Positions 39,901 to 51,479 of a stretch of DNA of 64,000 bases are shown piece by piece. Numbering within the stretch: position 1 is the first letter of the stretch; every line of letters starts with the position of its first letter. The notes under the pieces are model-generated. The model saw only the letters and a program-made list of their open reading frames with translations, made no database searches and was not told where the DNA came from. Both the position numbers and the translations under genes were made by a program. Origin of the DNA: Monarcha castaneiventris obscurior. Taxonomy: Eukaryota > Chordata > Aves > Passeriformes > Monarchidae. Location of the stretch: contig JAMPIT010000884.1 in NCBI GenBank assembly GCA_026261815.1, forward strand, positions 14,397,001 through 14,461,000, given 5' to 3'.

Positions 39901-41195
39901 TGCAGCTGGGACAGGCAAAGCAGGTCCAATTACATTTGATCACTAGCACGGGAGATGTGATGTCGGAAGGAGGCATGGCAGAGCATCCTGACTCGAGAGA
40001 AGGCAAAAGATCTTATCTAAATATAGATTAGATGAAGCCTTGAAGCTGCTCCAACTTTTGGGAAGGGCTGGAGAGGCCTGGCTGGCGCCAAGACTGCTCA
40101 GGCACTGCCTGGCCCTGGTGTGCTGTGCAGCTCCTGGGGACAAGCAGCACTCACTGTCCTTGCAGTGACTGGAAGCTCATCTGGTGATGCACAATGTACT
40201 GATCTCCCTTTTTCAGTGCTCTGTTCTGGGACAGACACCCACTTTAAAGAGTGAACATCTGATAATGGTCTCTTTAGGTAGAAAGCGATCCAAACATTCC
40301 TGTGAATATTCATAACTGTTACTAATTTCACCTGAGTTTGTTAATTTGGCATCTGAAGTAGCCGTGAGAATTGCCCATGAATTTTATCTGTCAGAAGGTT
40401 GGTGAATTGATAAAGTATGAGTGTGTCAACACAAAGATTTTGCTGCATTTCTTTTCCTTTAAATGAATACCATGTAGTATTTGGTATAAAAGACTCATTG
40501 GGAAACTGCAGCTAGGTAAAAGGCAAAAAAAAAAAAAGGGCAGAAAAGTATAAAAGAATCAGAACTCTAACAAACTCTTCACTCCAGTATTTAAAAAAAG
40601 CACTGAAAGAAGGCTGCTCACATGGATTTACTGATAAAATCAGGAAGTTGAACTTTTTCTCAAGTCAGCTACTGCTTCTTTACAAGAAAGCTTCAGATTT
40701 TGCTACTTGGGTTTCAGTATGAAGGGAACGCTTATAGGAGATTAATTTCTTAATCAAGGTTTTATATACAATTCTGATTTAGCATTCTTGAAATTTCACC
40801 AATCATAGTTAAATTATATTCATCAGTCTGCTTTTTAGCTCCTTCAAAATAACTCTAAGTACAAGAGGCTGTGAATTTCTAAATCTTCAAGAATAAAGGA
40901 CTGCTGCAAAAGATGTGAGCTCTGATTTTCAGTGGTTTTATCAGCTGGAGTACTAGCAGTTGCCTTTCTGTTGTAAAGGGAAATGCCTTATAAAAATTGA
41001 CCGTTTTAACTTCATACCACCTCAACAGATCATATCGCTGTCATCCTTTTAAAGTGGAGATACTAAGACTAGATTTTTCATGGGTTTGACAACATTTTTC
41101 TACTTCCATGCTAAGGCATTGGAGACTTGATTTTAAAAAGTACAGAACATCAGCTCCAGCACAAATGTGCAGTTCGAGAAGCTGCTCAGTGACCA
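36940..41195. other. AT-rich sequence, no gene seen
   Basis: GC-richer near 39880-40240. No CpG cluster, no recognised repeat apart from the A13 run at 40525. Short frames only. Confidence 0.55.
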
Positions 41196-41199
41196 TGGA

Positions 41200-41315
41200 A
41201 ATATCATGACCTGCAGATGCCCTTCAAACGTGGCCTTAGTGACTTGCCCAAAGCCAGCTAGTGAGATATAATTACTGCTGAAACAAGAGTTTGTGACATT
41301 GAAGGGGTTTTTAAT
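41200..41315 (-). mobile_element. MIR-like SINE fragment, inverted
   Basis: Seen on the plus strand: CTTAGTGACTTGCCCAAAGC and CAGCTAGTGAGATATAATT match the reverse-complemented MIR core words AGTGACTTGCCCAAGG and AGCTAGTAAGTGGCAG. Only this central part is recognisable. Confidence 0.55.
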
Positions 41316-43019
41316 GCTGTTATGTGTTTGTATTGTTGATAAAATTGAAAAACACTGTAAAGAGTAGGTCACCTCCTAAAGACATTTTCTTACTGTTGTC
41401 CTAGTTTTCCCTTACATTTTTCCTCCTGCATTTAGAGCATTATGGCACTCGCAGTGGTGGGAGATCCGCAGCTCACAGGAAGATGCTTGCCCAGAAATCT
41501 AGGTTTTGCCGGAGGATTTATATCCCTTTTGACCCTTTTCAGGTTCCAAGCTGATCCACCAGGGCACTGTGATCTAAGACAGCATTTTAGGACACACTTA
41601 ACTTACAGGGAGCTTAAAATTGTATTTAAAATCAAATACCTTGCACTCAAATACATTTTTAAGTGCTTACTCCGGAATTCAGGTCCTGGTATGTTAATGT
41701 TGTTGATGCATTATCTACAAACATCATGAATATATATGTACCCTTCTAGATAAGGGAAGGAAGGCGTTGCAGAATATCCACATCACAGAAAACAAGTGTG
41801 TTTCTAAGACAGAGTCACACAGATTTTTATTGTCATGAGCAGAAGGGTAAGAGCATTTCCTTCAGCAAGCCCCAGCAATCCCACTTGCATCACAGGGCAA
41901 AAGGTGCAGATGCAAGCTGCATCCCAGGAAAGCATGCAGAGTGTGCAGCATTCCATGAAACTCATTCCTGAAGGTTTTCCTGAACTGGGGCCTCAAGGAG
42001 GACATTTCCTTTTCCTGCCTCTCAAATGACCGGCAGACTTTTTGAGGATTCTCTCCCATCCAGTGTTTAACCACTCTCACTTTCTTCTGAGCTTGCTCAC
42101 AAAGCCTTTATCTTATTTGTCAATGTTTGATATTAAAATAAAAAAAGGTATTAATCTCTGCAGTGACCTTTCTGCTTTATTTCTCCTGGAAGGGGATGCT
42201 GCATCTTTTGTAAGTAACTTCAAGGCAAGATATTATGCGGCATTCAAACATATGGCTTTTATCCAGTTAATCATTGTGCATTACCTACTTTCATCAATGT
42301 TCAGAAACTTAATTCCAGGATTACTCATTCCCCCAAAAACCCAAATAAGAAAATCAGAAGAATAGACCCAAACAATAGAACTTTTATACCAGGATAATTA
42401 GAAAAGGAACCTATTACCCAGGATTATAATTACTGACTAACATATTAAATGACCTTTAACATTTACCTTAAGCCCCAGATTTCTAGAAAACCAGAAAGGT
42501 TATGAATGCCATATTAGTAATCTTTAATCTTTATTACTGCTGTGGACAGAATTTTAATGATTTTTAAATAGGCAGCGGTCACTAACATATCCCTATTAAA
42601 ATAAAAAAAATCTCATAAAAAATTAAATGGATTAAGACTTCAAATGTACCATCATCAAAAGTATTATCTAATTATGGAGTTCAGTGAACAGGCCAAGTGA
42701 AATGGTTGGTAATATTAGTTACTTACCACATGGGAATGCCCGGGATTTATGCACAAATAGATTCTGCTTCTGTTGCAACATAGTAATTAAGAATTTGTCA
42801 GGGAAATTTGACCCTCTAGGGTAGATATTACTTTGTAAAATAAGAATGGCAGAGCACTAGTCTCCTTGCTGCACATAATTTAACTTGATTATTTATACAT
42901 CAAAGGGAGTCTGCAGTGACTGCAGTATAATATTTAAGTAGAGGGATATTAGAGAAAGAAGCATCTAGTGAAATCTTTTTCCCAAATCTCCGTGAGAAAA
43001 TAGAGGAAATTTTCATAAA

Positions 43020-43270
43020 GCATTTCATTTTGCATATAAATTGGTGCCTAGATTGTGCCTGTGAATTTACTGCTGTCAAATTTAATTTTTCTTTAATTCT
43101 TCAGGCCCAGATGTGGAAAGCTCTGTGTGCAGGCTGCAATTTTCAATGCTTACAGGTAGCACCCGGATCGATAATGTGTCTTTATGAGAAATTACCGTTA
43201 ATGTTATTGAGTATGCATTTTGCTTTATAGGATAATAAGGTAATATGAAATGCCAATTCATTCATTAGGA
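43020..43270. promoter_or_regulatory. Possible conserved non-coding regulatory block
   Basis: Seen: AT-rich, low-repeat sequence with TTTTGCATATAAAT (43028-43041), TACCGTTAATGTTATTGAGT (43193-43212), ATGCATTTTG (octamer-like) and CCAATTCATTCATTAGG. It contains the weak micro-exon candidate 43105-43155. Conservation is not testable here. Confidence 0.25.
43105..43155 (+). other. Weak candidate micro-exon, 51 nt, inside a possible conserved block
   Basis: Seen: a T-rich tract ending TTCTTCAG at 43104 precedes 51 bases that end in TTACAG before a GTAGCA donor at 43156. The length is 17 codons and the first frame is open (AQMWKALCAG...). The donor is mediocre, because +4 to +6 do not match AAGT well. 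The surrounding 43020-43270 is AT-rich with homeodomain-like and octamer-like words, so a regulatory element explains the region at least as well. Function unknown. Confidence 0.15.
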
Positions 43271-43840
43271 GAAAGCTAAGTGCTTAAATGAAATGGGTGA
43301 CAGGTCTGAAAAAAGATGTAGTTGTGGGCAGGAAGTCAAGAATGGATTTTTAATGACCTAATACCAAAAGGTTTTTACCACTTATTTGCATTTGCTTCCT
43401 ATAAACAATATTAACTTTAGAATAAAAGTGCTCGAATATTTAAATTGCAGTAAGTGATTCCACTTGAAGAGGCTATTTGGAAATGCTGGGTTTCTGGGAA
43501 ACTCTCTGCCTTGCCTTTTTGAAGACCACAATGTGAACTCATCTGGTACAAAAATTGAAACAAAACTCATTTAAATTGACAGGCATAAAGTGAGCATATT
43601 GTGAGCATGGCCAAAAAGCCAGAGGTTTATTATGTGAAAAACAAACAAACAAAAAAGTGCTTTAGCTCTTTGTTCAAGGTACAGTGTTCTCCCAGCTCAG
43701 TGCAGTAAAAATAGCAGGTATTGAAAATAAGGCAAAAAGAGTTTGTCAAGGGAAAAAAATCCAAGCTAAAGCCAGATCCCATTGCTGTTGTTCAAAAGAA
43801 GACTGCAGCCTCCTCAGAGTACAATATTAACAAATAAACC

Positions 43841-43855
43841 AAAAAAAAAAAAAAA
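43841..43855 (+). repeat. Poly(A) run of 15 bases
   Basis: Seen: 15 A residues. Comparable runs are at 1497-1510 (14 A), 40525-40537 (13 A) and 58123-58138 (16 A). None is linked to a recognisable retroelement. Confidence 0.9.
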
Positions 43856-44040
43856 CCACCCAAAAAGTGGTGTTGTTAGAAAGTCTGTTCATAAAGTAAG
43901 AAATTAATTAATTTCTAGATACATTCAGTGTCTGAAACCGTGACCACAAGAAAGAAAGTTAAGAGACTTTTTGCAAAACCTCACTAGGTTCTTTTTTCCC
44001 CCAAGTCCTAACTCACTTTTCTGAGTTTTACGGTTTTCAG

Positions 44041-44197
44041 TGAGTTGTTTGCCCTCTTTTTTTCTGCGCTGGATCCCCCACACACGATCCCTGGGGCACA
44101 AGCTGTGCCAGGGGACACTGCCATCCTCATCCTGCTCAGGTTGGAGCCTGGGGGAGGTTTATCCTCTCCATGGGGCCAGGAGCAGAGCCTGCAGGAG
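44041..44197 (+). other. GC-rich patch with possible exon boundaries
   Basis: Seen: GC content rises sharply from about 44065 to 44340 within an AT-rich region. A TTTTCAG acceptor-like site ends at 44040 and a GAG|GTGAGT donor-like site starts at 44198. One plus frame is open across 44045-44254, but it begins at a TTG codon, not ATG, and its translation has no recognisable domain. The upstream pyrimidine tract is interrupted. An exon is possible, but a local GC-rich patch with chance splice words is more likely. Confidence 0.15.
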
Positions 44198-45234
44198 GTG
44201 AGTTGCATGCCTGGAAGCAGAACTGGGGTTTCTGGGAGCAGTGCTCTCTGTTAGAGCCCCGGTCCCATTCCCTGCTGCTGCCCACCTTGGAAAGCCTCCA
44301 CCAGCCAAAGCCCCCTTCAAACTCCTGACACAGAAATGCCAGGTTTTGCCTTACTAATGTAATTTATTAGGATGTAACACAGGACATGACAAGGAAGCAA
44401 TTCACAAGGCTACCCAGGGAAAAGCACATCCGCGATCTTCAGTTTTCCTCACTCCCATTGCAAAATTTTATTCCAGTTACAGGCAGAACTCAATGTTATT
44501 AACATTACAGGAGTAGCTTAATGCTAAAGTTTCCAAAGCTGGCCTTTTTTCCACAGAAATACGGGGGCCTGACTTCCATTAAAAATGATGGCATTCTCTT
44601 CAATTAGATCAGGATTCAGAATTCCTCAACAAAGATTTTCCCAAAGTTTTCATTTGGTCTTTTATGACCTTGACATTTTTGCTCTTCAGCAGTAAATAAG
44701 ACATTTTATTTACTATCAACACCTTAATACAGCAGTCTGAAAGCAGACAGCTTAATAATTTTTTCCTTTTGAATAGCTAACATTGTAAAAACAAAGGACA
44801 GATACCAGAAAAAGCTTTAAAGTTTTATTTTTATTTTTTTCTACTTTAACTTGGCAATGGCTGCTTTGCCTAAACTTTTTTTTTTTTACTTTTATGTAGG
44901 GATCTTTTTATTTTTTTTTTTCCCTTGACCTTCAACATCTCAAACTACAAAGAGAGGACTTTCTCTAATGCTGTTTGAATATACTGCATTTTTCTTTTAA
45001 GGAGCCTTCCACTGATTTTTATCCTTCAGGGATCAATGGTTTCCTCAGTTCCATAATCTGACAAGCTATAGTAAAAGCAAAAGGCCCCCACTTCTAGAGC
45101 CGTAAGTGTTAACGTGAGATGGCAACGGATGTATTTTCACACTGAACTCACAACAGCCTAAGGAGAGCTTTAAAGTATCTTAGCCTAAGTCTCTCTCTTT
45201 GGGAGGACTGAGATATGAGGAGGAACTTTAGTAT

Positions 45235-45305
45235 TATTGTTAATCTGTATTACAAAAGCACCTAACAGCCTCTGCTGAGTTCAGGGCCCCATTAAAAGCA
45301 AGGAT
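45235..45305. repeat. Ancient amniote repeat trace
   Basis: Seen: GTATTACAAAAGCACCTAAC, AGCCTCTGCTGAGTTCAGG and GCCCCATTAAAAG resemble an old repeat with the order AGCACCTAGAGGCC, CTGAGATCAGGGCCCCATT known from reptile and bird sequence. The name is uncertain and no function is visible. Confidence 0.4.
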
Positions 45306-46814
45306 GGATAAAGCTGGTTCAAATGTGTTCAAATTCATAACCTATGAATGCCTTTGCTTTCTGGTAGCGTCAGACTCTTTTCCACAAAACTCTTGTTAAG
45401 TTTGGAAAGTGGGAAAAAGAAGGAGACTGGAAATGCTGATTCACTATTAAATTAAGCACTGCTCATTTTGCTGCTACAGTTACTTGGAAGAAACAAAATT
45501 TATTGCTGTAATGCAGCAGAGTAAGTTGATTTCTAAGGGACTTTTTGATCAAAATAATCTACATATCATCACATAGTTCTCAGAATGACTCCTTCTCCAA
45601 TGTCTCCCTGTGGTTCTTTGCACAGAGCACCAATACTCCCTTCTGCTCAATCACATACTACACAGAGAGCTAACTTTTTAATTTTCTTCAGTACTTCAGC
45701 ACTCTTTACTTTGTCTCACTGCCAGCCAAACACCTTGACATGCTGCCAAACATTCCTACAGATTGAGAAACCAGGCAGGGGGTGAACCTGGAGCAGTTTC
45801 CCACACAGGGACCATGTAAAGGGAGGATGGATTGGTGAGCTGAGATGTGGTGGAGGAGGAAGCTGCCCTCCAACACGGATCCTCTTACAAAAGAGGCTCA
45901 GAAACCCAGCTGGTGAGTCTCTGGGTGCTGTTCTCTGAGGGAGAACAACCATAAGCTGCCATAATTCACTTTATGCTGCCCAGTGTGCAAGCCAGGGAAG
46001 TGGAGATGGGCCCCTGTCACATCTTGCTCTGCCACTATTGTACTGTCCCTAAATGTGCTGACTTTGAAAATCAGAGTGGTATGAGAGGGACATTGATAAT
46101 TTAACAGTCCTTTGATATATGCCAGTGTTCACACTGGGATGGTACAACTGAGGCAGTACTGTCACCATCTCTGATTTGTTAGAATTGATGCTGGAGCAGA
46201 ACAAGTACTACCTAGGGTTTAATGTAAAACAGTTAATGGGATTCAGAGGGAAGATAATGGAATATATTCACAATGAGTCATATATTTATGTCCATATTAT
46301 GTAGAATATAACAACATATTGCAACCAGATTGTGACAGGTTTAATTTACATATATGTTTCTAACTCCTGTCTTCAATGCTCAAATTGCATGGGAGCTCTA
46401 GGCACTCAAATTTCTACTTCTAGCATCAAAGTATATGTAAGCCCTTGGTTGGAAGTGGCAATTCTTGAAGAAATGAAAATCCATATGACCAGCAGACCCT
46501 CTCTGTTTTCTTACTTTAAGAAAGAATTTCACTGCCTCCCCACCTATGTCCTGTGGACATGCAGGCACTGCTCTTGATTTCTTTGACCTTGCTTACTTTG
46601 TTATCACTGTTTCAAGAGCATCATCCTCTGCTGCAGCCAGGGATCTGACATTCCAGCTCACTCCAGGCTGTTGTGGAGTCCTTGTGCATTCTCCTTCCCA
46701 CCGTAATTTTGAATCAAACTGTTCCTGAGCTATGGTTTATATGTCACATCCACACAGCACTGCTCTGAAAAACACAGTTATCTTCTAGTCCCACTGAAAT
46801 AAAGGAAGCTGAGA

Positions 46815-46885
46815 GACTGAGTCAAAGCCTATTAAACTCCCTTGGTATTTACTCCAAGGAGTTTTGGATCAGGCTTTTGACGTGC
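46815..46885. repeat. Ancient amniote repeat trace
   Basis: Seen: GAGTCAAAGCCTATTAAACT, GGTATTTACTCCAAGGAG and TTTTGGATCAGGCTTTTGA resemble a repeat word set (CAAAGCCCATTGAAGTC...TTGGATCAGGCC) common in sauropsid genomes. A nearby GTAAGTGCTTTGGGATCTTT (47090-47109) may be part of another such fragment. Confidence 0.35.
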
Positions 46886-47779
46886 TTCATCTTCTATACA
46901 TTGTCTATAGCTCAAACATATTTACAGCCAATTACCAACAGCACCGATTGTAGAGGTTACTGATGATCTATAGAGTGCAGTGGGATAATCACTGAGATAA
47001 GATATTCCTCTCATCACAGACATCTGGGCAGTATTTCTACATTGCTATTGTTAAAGTGGCTGTGCAAGTGATTTCTCTTAATAATCTAGTAAGTGCTTTG
47101 GGATCTTTCTGAATAAATGGATTTCTAGAGCACAGGCATTCCTCTTATTGTTACTTATCTGTCTGAGTACTGTCACACAGAAATAGGGATTCTCTGTGTT
47201 TATTTGGTTTTGAAATAATATATAATCAGTACAGCTATAGATCTCAATCCTGTCATGGGAAGCAAAGCACTATCTGTTAAAATGTATTAGCCAAACGTAT
47301 GCAGACAAATGGACCCAACAAATTCCTCTAGTCCTTTAAGAATGTAGGGGGGATGTGTGTTTTTTTGATGTTGTTGTTGTTTTTATAAAAAAGCACCTAA
47401 TCTCATATACAATATGTCATGAAAGTTCCTCTCTCTCATTTGCACAGGCAATTACTCAGTTTTTTTATATATTCACCTGTTTGGAAATTGGGTGCAGTTT
47501 CACACATTCCTTCCCTAAAATGAGGCCCACATTAAACATATTTTCCCTAAACTACTATTATCTCCTATGCATAGTTAACTGAAAACAATGCAGCTAGTCA
47601 GAGTATAATTATCCATAACTTGTTGAGCACTGATGGCATCCATCATTCTTCTGGCAGGAGCAAACTTGATTCCCACACCAAAAAGCTTATCAACAAAATC
47701 AAGAAAATTTATAACTGATACTAAAAGTATGAGTACTACATAACTCCCCAATAATATCTGTGGTGAGTTTTGAGTAATA

Positions 47780-47808
47780 TTTGGCCTAATTTCCTAATTT
47801 AGGCCAAA
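47780..47808. repeat. 10-bp inverted repeat with 9-nt spacer
   Basis: Seen: TTTGGCCTAA and its exact reverse complement TTAGGCCAAA, separated by nine AT-rich bases. It may be a decayed terminal fold-back or chance in AT-rich DNA. Confidence 0.6.
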
Positions 47809-48419
47809 CAAGCCTCATATGCTAGACAAGTTCAAATTTAGCTCCTGACTTTTGTTTATAACAGCATTTAAAATACGTGAAGCCTGGGAGTTTCGGTGAG
47901 GGGGAAGAAGTCTGTCGAGATAAATACATGTTCAGTGTGCACTGAAAATTTTGAGATAGAAGTACTTATTTTTTCCTTGTTTTTAAAACCAGAGGTAAGG
48001 TTTATACAAATATACAGTCTTTTTCTTTCCTGCACTTGTATGTCTATATCTATACAGCCAGTTAACATTTTATATTCATGTTGCAAGTCACATAAAGATT
48101 TTTTTTGGTGGGGTATTGCATAGTTCTGGCCCCAGAGAAGTCTTCTCCAATGACTTAAACTTTCAAGCACTGTCACAATGCAAATAAATACACAGAAAGA
48201 AGAGAAAGTTGTAAAAGGCAACATATAAAGTTCATTAAAAGAAAAAGAGTCTCTTCAAGTTTAGTCTAAATTTTCAGTATATTCCAAGATTTCTCCTTTC
48301 TGGTTTGATACTTTAGTGGCTTCAGGAATCCTAAAGGGTGCAAAATGTTATTTAATGCCTGGATGTAACAAGGAATATGATACATTATAAAAGACCCAGA
48401 GATAGGACACTTAGGATCC

Positions 48420-48512
48420 TGGTTTGGTGGCAGTCTTGGCAGTGCTTGGTCAACGGTTGGACATGATGATCTTAGAGGTCTTTTCCAACCTAAATGATTC
48501 CATGATCCTATG
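48420..48512 (+). mobile_element. CR1 LINE 3' terminal fragment, short
   Basis: Seen: GGACATGATGATCTTAGAGG followed by TCTTTTCCAACCTAAATG and ATTCCATGATCC, the plus-strand form of the CR1 3' end with its ATTCTATG-type terminal microsatellite, here partly mutated. Upstream similarity (CAGTCTTGGCAGTGCTTGGT) extends to about 48420. Only about 90 bases are recognisable, a heavily 5'-truncated insertion. The terminal direct repeats expected of CR1 have decayed to roughly one and a half units. Confidence 0.9.
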
Positions 48513-48652
48513 CACAGCTGTGGGTTTCTCACACCCGGTTTTTGTGTGTGAATATTTGCGGGGTTAGTGCTTTTCTAATGACCCATCAATGGCAAAATGA
48601 ATCTGTTTGCATAAGACCATAAAGACAAAGTTTATCAGCACCTAACCTACCA

Positions 48653-48653
<1 letters not shown>

Positions 48654-48702
<49 letters not shown>
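48654..48702 (+). repeat. Poly(A) run of 49 bases
   Basis: Seen: 49 uninterrupted A residues, unusually long and uniform. CR1 does not end in poly(A), so the CR1 tail ending at 48512 does not explain it. No processed-pseudogene body or target-site duplication is recognisable around it. It may be a real microsatellite or an assembly artefact. Confidence 0.95.
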
Positions 48703-48704
<2 letters not shown>

Positions 48705-48792
48705 ATGAAATATAGAGTTAATCTAAAAACCCAGGAAAGTCTCCTTCACTTCAGGGAGGAAATAAACAGAAAGTTCCGATCACATTCATACC

Positions 48793-48820
48793 CTCTGAAG
48801 GACTCTGAAGGACTCTGAAA
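48793..48820 (+). repeat. Short tandem duplication CTCTGAAGGA
   Basis: Seen: CTCTGAAGGACTCTGAAGGA followed by CTCTGAAATC: two exact 10-bp units and a partial third, starting at about 48793. Confidence 0.7.
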
Positions 48821-49649
48821 TCTCTTCCAAAAGAATAGCTCACTTTTGGCATCTAAATATTTTCACTTTTACTCTTGCACTTAAAAAGCTGAGATTTTGT
48901 CCTTTCGAACAAGCACCTCATGGAATGAGACAATGGAAATTTACAGGCAGGCAAGAGGTGAAGGAAAGACAATGCTTCCACTAAGACAAAATGTTCATAT
49001 TGGCTCAACTATGTTTTAAACCAGCTTCTCATCTGCATGAACTAACAGAACTTATTAGTGTCAGTAAACAGTGGCTGTTGCCTTAATAATTGGTGAACCA
49101 GCAAGTCTGTAAGGCATCCAAGTCCTCCCCCGATCTCCATCTTAACAAAATCTTACTTAGATTAATGATAATGCTTGGGGATTCTGAGCTAAGCTTCATT
49201 CAGTCTCACAAAATTTAAATTCAATATGCAATTCAGTGGGAAATAAGTTTGCAAGATGTCACACAGTTTTCAGTTCATGTTTCAAGAAACAAGGAGCAAA
49301 AGGTAGAAGGTGGAAAAAATGCAAAATGTAGTCACTCTCTCTTTTGCACAACAAAAATGTGAGAATTTGAGACAGCTGTTAGTAGTCTCTAACAATTTTG
49401 TGAGTAGGACTTGTGGGGTCTGACTCTTCAACAGCCAAGAAAGCACACGGACCATTTTTAGTGTAATTTTCTCAGTTACTTAGGCTAGAAGGAATGGTTT
49501 CTTGATGCTGAGAGGGTTTCTATGTATTACTCTGGAGTATCTACTTTTGAAACTGGACAAGGTTCAGAAACATCAATAAAATATGAAATAGATGTTTTTC
49601 TCTACCTCCTTAATTCTACATCCCCCAAAGCATCATTCAGGTTTTAGGT

Positions 49650-49960
49650 GAAGGGTTGAGTTGTGTCCCCTCCATCAACATTTTTGTAGATTTGTTTTCA
49701 TGCTTCTGCAAACCGTTTCTCTTTCCATCGCGCCAGAAATCAATCACAGGGTTGGGAGAGTTGAAAATATGCTGCTCCTCAAAAGAAAGAGCTGCGTGGC
49801 TGGAAAGTAATTATACTGAGAAAGCTGTTCCGGGTGGACAAAGCCAACCAGATCGCTTAAGAGTGTGACAAAATGCTAAATTGATCCGAGCTGTCTAGAG
49901 ACAGTTCAGAATTTCTTCTTGGAATGTTCTGTTTCAAGACCTTATTACCGTAACTTCTCA
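49650..49960. promoter_or_regulatory. Possible conserved non-coding regulatory block
   Basis: Seen: CATCGCGCC (49727-49735), GGAAAGTAATTATACTGAG, CTGTCTAGAGACAG at 49891-49904 (two opposed SMAD-type GTCT/AGAC half sites around AG) and GGAATGTTCTG (TEAD-like GGAATG). CpG is higher than in the flanks. No repeat similarity. Inference only. Confidence 0.28.
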
Positions 49961-50949
49961 GGGACTGTATGTCACGATCATGAGTTACTCCATTTCGATG
50001 TGTATTTATTTTCTGTTAATGTTATAACTTAGGAAATTCAAAGGATGGAAAGGGTACTTGGTTCTATCCCTAAATGTCAGCCATGTAAGTGCTTTGACTT
50101 TTATTTTCTATTTGCTTTGGTCAGTGTAAATTTCTGTGGGTTTTGCTGGTTGGGGGAAGGGGATTTGGAGATGTGCAGTTCTTGGTTATTAATATTTGAC
50201 TTTGTTAGTGCTATCTGTTTACCGTATGGCTTCTGGAAAAAGATAGGAAATATTAGCTGGTGAGTCCTTAAAATGCACGATGTGTGGGCACACTCCTTGT
50301 GCCTGCACGTTCTTTGCACTGCTGCTGCATTTAGCCCGTGATTGACCATGCAGGGGGTTTGATATTGTTTTTTGATACTTCTTTGCTTTTACTTCATTAT
50401 TTCACTCTTTTTACATTTAATACATTTGGATGGTCAAGTTTGAGTGAATACCATATGGTTTATACAGGCTGGTTTTTTTTTCCTTATTTCTGGAATAGAA
50501 AAGCTGAAGGCTGTTTTTAGCTGCTGTTTACATTCACAAAGCTGGATCCTGCACATAAATGAGTTTTTATACAAATGCCTGGGATTTTATACAAATCCCA
50601 TTCCTCTTTCGCTTAGGACAAGTTACAAGACAGCTGTCTCCAAAAGCAGAAAAGGCTGCTATTAAGAAAGCAATAATAGGCCAGGCTTAAGATCCTTAGC
50701 CGGGCTCTTTTATTTTGGGACTTTTACCAAAGGCTGAGGTGGACCCAAAGAAAATATCAAATATCCACTAATATTGAGGGCCTAGTACTCATACTTGGCA
50801 GGGTATGAAATTTGTTTCTATAGGAAATCACTTTTTGTACAGAAAATTGAAGCTGTGTGAAAGCTTTTTTCTTTTCTTTTCTTTTCCCCAAACTGTACAT
50901 GAAAACTTTTGGGGGTTGGAGGTGATGGCATATTGTACTGTGAAAAATT

Positions 50950-51475
50950 GGTTTATGCTCAAATGCCTTTTGCGGTCACAACACGATTCCTCACCTCTTC
51001 TTGCACGAAAAGGCAAGAGTCAGAGGGCGCTTCTCCTCTGGGTTTTTTTCCCGAGATCATTTATGCTTTCCAAAGCCGGATCCAGGTCCCACCCGATGGA
51101 GCAGGATTGTCACGGCCCGCGTGCTGTCCTGCAGCGTATTTCCAAACAAGCCATTTCCCTTGTTTTCTTTATTTTTCCCACTAAAAAGTGATTAAAAAGG
51201 AAGCGGACGTCGATGCCAGTGAAATTCACTGAAATTCCTTGGAATGCCGCTGTGACTTTCATGATTCCGCCGCCGCCGAGGAGGTTGTGCGGCGCTCTGT
51301 GCAGTTGTACTGGGAAGCCACTGGGTGTCAGCAGGAATGTGAAGGCAAGGCAGGGACACCCGGCTTTCCCTCTCCGTAAAATACAGCCCTTCACACTGCA
51401 TCCGTGAGAATTCCGGAAAGGAAATGCCTGGCAGAACTTCTGCACTCTGGAACGCGAGTGGGCAAGCGGCCCTGA
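50950..51475. promoter_or_regulatory. CpG-enriched patch with a (CCG)n core; possible CpG-island promoter or remnant
   Basis: Seen: I count roughly 29 CpG dinucleotides in about 520 bases, against about one per 100 bases or fewer nearby. Four consecutive CCG/CGC units lie at 51267-51279, followed by GCGG and GCGC words near 51289-51295. Several ORFs of 60-128 codons overlap on both strands here, which reflects loss of stop codons through base composition rather than coding. No TATA box with a clear initiator stands out. Known: unmethylated CpG clusters in vertebrates usually mark promoters or gene-associated exons. Inference: a small promoter of an unrecognised transcript, an alternative first exon, or a decayed island. 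Confidence 0.35.
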
Positions 51476-51479
51476 CCTC

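Larger units (their letters stand above)
44345..48415. other. AT-rich sequence with ancient repeat traces, no gene seen
   Basis: T-rich tracts at 44820-44920. Ancient repeat traces at 45235 and 46815 and the inverted repeat at 47780 are listed separately. The 118-codon minus frame at 47868-48224 has no domain or coding texture. Confidence 0.55.

Noticed and set aside
48193..48660. Processed pseudogene ending in the A49 tract
   Set aside because: The upstream sequence contains a CR1 tail and otherwise unique DNA with no recognisable cDNA, and no flanking direct repeats were found.
50805..51445. Several overlapping open frames on both strands
   Set aside because: Coincide with the CpG-rich patch. 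Loss of stop codons by composition explains frames open on both strands together.
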